Origin: Methanobacterium sp.
Lineage (GTDB): Archaea; Methanobacteriota; Methanobacteria; Methanobacteriales; Methanobacteriaceae
DNA: 8,139 bases
Reading direction: 5' to 3'
Assembly (NCBI GenBank): GCA_020855015.1
Contig: JAHKLP010000023.1
Span: 1 to 8,139 of the forward strand
Within the stretch, counting starts at the first letter, position 1; each line of letters begins with the position of its first letter. Below the pieces are notes generated by a model that was not told the DNA's origin, did no database searches, and saw only the letters and a list, made by a program, of their open reading frames with translations. Shown one piece after another: positions 6,840 to 8,139 of the stretch. The translations under genes were made by a program, and so were the position numbers.

Positions 6840-7745
6840 TTACTTCTTCTTTTTTTTAGGTTTATCTTTGGGCAGAGTGAAATAGATGGTTGCACCTTCA
6901 CCAACTGCTCCTTCACCCCATACACTCCCGCCATGTCGCCTAATAACTCTTTGTACAATGGAAAGTCCAACCCCAGTTCCTTCAAATTCTTCAGGGCTGT
7001 GTAATCTCTGGAAGAGGCCAAAAAGTTTGTTAATATATTTCATGTCAAAACCGGCTCCATTATCTTTAACATAGTATACTATCTCTTTCCCCTCTTTTTC
7101 ACCACCTACCTCAATAATAGCCGGGTTTTTGTTTCTCGTAAACTTTATAGCATTACCAATAAGGTTTTGGAATACTTGACCAAGCATTGCCCGGTCACCA
7201 TATGCATTGGGAATATCTCCCACAGTGAACTCAACATCTCTGTCTGTTACATCGGTTTGGAATTCATCATAAACGCTTCTTGCCAGGGCAGCCATGTCAA
7301 TTTCGTTTAAAAGCATCTCCTGGCGGCTAGCTCGGGATAAAAGTAGAATATCGTCAATCAGGTGTCCCATTTTGGCAGTGTTTTCTCGAACGATATTTAG
7401 GAGTCTTATTCCTTCCTCATCCAGTTTATCTTCATAATCCTCAACCAGTATTCGCGAAAAACCATCAATAGCTCTTAATGGAACTCTTAAATCATGAGAA
7501 ACAGAATATGCAAATGCCTCCAACTCCTGGTTAGCATCTTCCAGTTTTTCACTCTGTTTTTGGAGTTGTCTGTTCAAGTCGTTCAGTTTTCGAATTTTTT
7601 CAATTCTCTCAGCAATTATTGCTACTAAAATAATCACAACAATAAGCATTAATAAACGAAGGTAATCTTCATTGATAGGTAGTTTTGAAGCGTTAAACGT
7701 TGGTGCTATTGAAGATAAACTTAGTAGAATTGAATAAATTACCAT
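6840..7745 (-). CDS. Membrane-anchored sensor histidine kinase (HisKA-HATPase), minimal sensor
   Basis: 301 residues. The N-terminus has a hydrophobic stretch (3-15), a short loop (16-28) and a clear membrane helix (29-45, LRLLMLIVVIILVAIIA), followed by a charged coiled coil (46-76). No PAS, HAMP or GAF domain is visible. HisKA follows with phospho-His84 in AYSVSHDLRVPLRAIDGF, the bacteriophytochrome-type H box. The HATPase has the N box QNLIGNAIKFT (193-203), G1 DNGAG (228-232), LFGLFQRLH and G2 GTGVGLSIV (256-264). The tail is a run of Lys (KPKKKKK). The start is ATG 7743-7745 with GAGG 8 nt upstream. The frame stays open upstream to a TAA near 7795 without another standard start. With only a 13-residue loop outside the membrane, it either senses in the membrane or has lost a larger N-terminal sensor. 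Rcp1-type receivers usually pair with this kinase type, and one follows directly. Confidence 0.93.
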   Translation of the reverse strand: MVIYSILLSLSSIAPTFNASKLPINEDYLRLLMLIVVIILVAIIAERIEKIRKLNDLNRQLQKQSEKLEDANQELEAFAYSVSHDLRVPLRAIDGFSRILVEDYEDKLDEEGIRLLNIVRENTAKMGHLIDDILLLSRASRQEMLLNEIDMAALARSVYDEFQTDVTDRDVEFTVGDIPNAYGDRAMLGQVFQNLIGNAIKFTRNKNPAIIEVGGEKEGKEIVYYVKDNGAGFDMKYINKLFGLFQRLHSPEEFEGTGVGLSIVQRVIRRHGGSVWGEGAVGEGATIYFTLPKDKPKKKKK

Positions 7746-7915
7746 ATTATTACCCTCGATTAATGTTAATTGATTTATGATCTTTATTATACATTAATTA
7801 ACCATATTTCACAACAATCCCCATAATCACTGGACATTCATCAATTTAAGATCACTAAACTCATGAATAGATTTTACTGATTTTTTTTTCAAATGGGTTT
7901 TTTTAAGATGAGTTA

Positions 7916-7935
7916 TTAGAATCTCGTGACTCTAA
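7916..7935. repeat. Inverted repeat, 8-bp arms with one mismatch, TCGT loop
   Basis: TTAGAATC, spacer TCGT, then GACTCTAA: seven of eight positions pair. The compact 4-nt spacer makes either a hairpin or a dyad-symmetric protein site possible. It lies about 170 bp upstream of the membrane kinase start. Confidence 0.55.
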
Positions 7936-7957
7936 TATCTCCTATTACTCATTAATA

Positions 7958-8000
7958 TAGTCTAATATATTAATATACATGTTATATTAATTAGGGACTA
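7958..8000. repeat. Compound inverted repeat (5-bp outer and 9-bp inner arms)
   Basis: The inner arms ATTAATATA (7969-7977) and TATATTAAT (7983-7991) are perfect complements around the spacer CATGT. Outer arms TAGTC (7958-7962) and GACTA (7996-8000) are also perfect complements at nearly equal distance. Symmetry at two levels around an ACATGT core suggests a dimeric regulator site, although AT-rich DNA makes the inner arms less surprising. Confidence 0.55.
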
Positions 8001-8139
8001 ATCGAATCAAAAAAATTGGCAATATCCAGAATAAGTTTAATATAATAATTTTAAACTGATTTAGACCTTGTTTAAGAGAAAAAAAGATTACCTTTATTGG
8101 TAAAGTATTTCTTTTAATGTCTAATCTGGCTTATTTGCC

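Larger units (their letters stand above)
7746..8139. other. Long AT-rich intergenic region upstream of the kinase cluster
   Basis: No credible gene on either strand; the longest minus-strand ATG frames I found are about 16 codons or less and lack ribosome binding sites. A possible kinase promoter element is GTATAATAAAGA on the minus strand (7781-7792), about 40 bp from the ATG. T runs occur on the plus strand at about 7881-7889 and 7898-7904. Two inverted repeats are listed separately. A short stem, TTACC/GGTAA, lies at 8088-8103. The motif GTCTAAT occurs at 7960-7966 and 8119-8125, with variants (CTCTAAT, GACTAAT) between. The region may also serve a gene beyond the right edge. Confidence 0.6.

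Noticed and set aside
6818..7021. Minus-strand frame of 67 codons overlapping the 3' end of the membrane kinase
   Set aside because: It lies in another frame within the HATPase G1/G2 region of the kinase and has no convincing ribosome binding site.

Overview
The window looks like chromosome from a methanogenic archaeon, most likely Methanobacteriales and plausibly Methanobacterium. The evidence is AT-rich spacers with archaeal TATA boxes, GGTGAT-type ribosome binding sites, a tRNA gene without encoded CCA and followed directly by an oligo-T tract, and archaeal protein families (a DUF2121-type protein, and a response regulator with a Cys-rich C-terminal domain of the methanogen-output type). 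The genus is inferred. Apart from the 5'-truncated gene at the left edge, every confident gene is on the minus strand.

Left part (1-1837): the C-terminal half of chorismate synthase (aroC, +) ends at 569. It converges on a small Cys/His-rich 59-residue protein (646-825, -), which is easily missed because of its size. Next is a tandem, overlapping pair of small membrane proteins (963-1612, -) that look like diverged duplicates.

Middle (1837-3971): a tRNA-Thr(CGT) gene has its TATA box immediately beyond the stop codon of a metallo-beta-lactamase-fold hydrolase. The hydrolase gene carries an apparent one-base frameshift close to its 5' end. A well-placed ATG with a GGTGA ribosome binding site (2748) and the N-terminal beta strand are in one frame, and the rest of the enzyme is in another. 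Upstream is a 308-residue DUF2121-type protein. Its N-terminus matches proteasome-like Ntn hydrolases in register (Ser2 as candidate nucleophile, Asp18 at the Asp17 position), and it has a helical segment and a beta-rich C-terminal domain.

Right part (4018-7745): a four-gene two-component signalling cluster, transcribed right to left. It encodes a short membrane-anchored HisKA kinase, a stand-alone Rcp1/CheY-like receiver, a cytosolic REC-PAS-HisKA_2-HATPase kinase, and a REC response regulator with a four-cysteine output domain and no visible DNA-binding domain. The last three are tightly packed (7-bp gap, then a 1-base TAATG overlap), so they probably form one transcription unit, perhaps with an internal promoter ahead of the receiver. 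The arrangement suggests a multistep phosphorelay ending in a non-DNA-binding output.

The last ~390 bp (7746-8139) have no convincing gene. They hold two nested or adjacent inverted repeats and recurrent TCTAAT-type motifs, probably a control region for the kinase cluster and/or a gene beyond the window.
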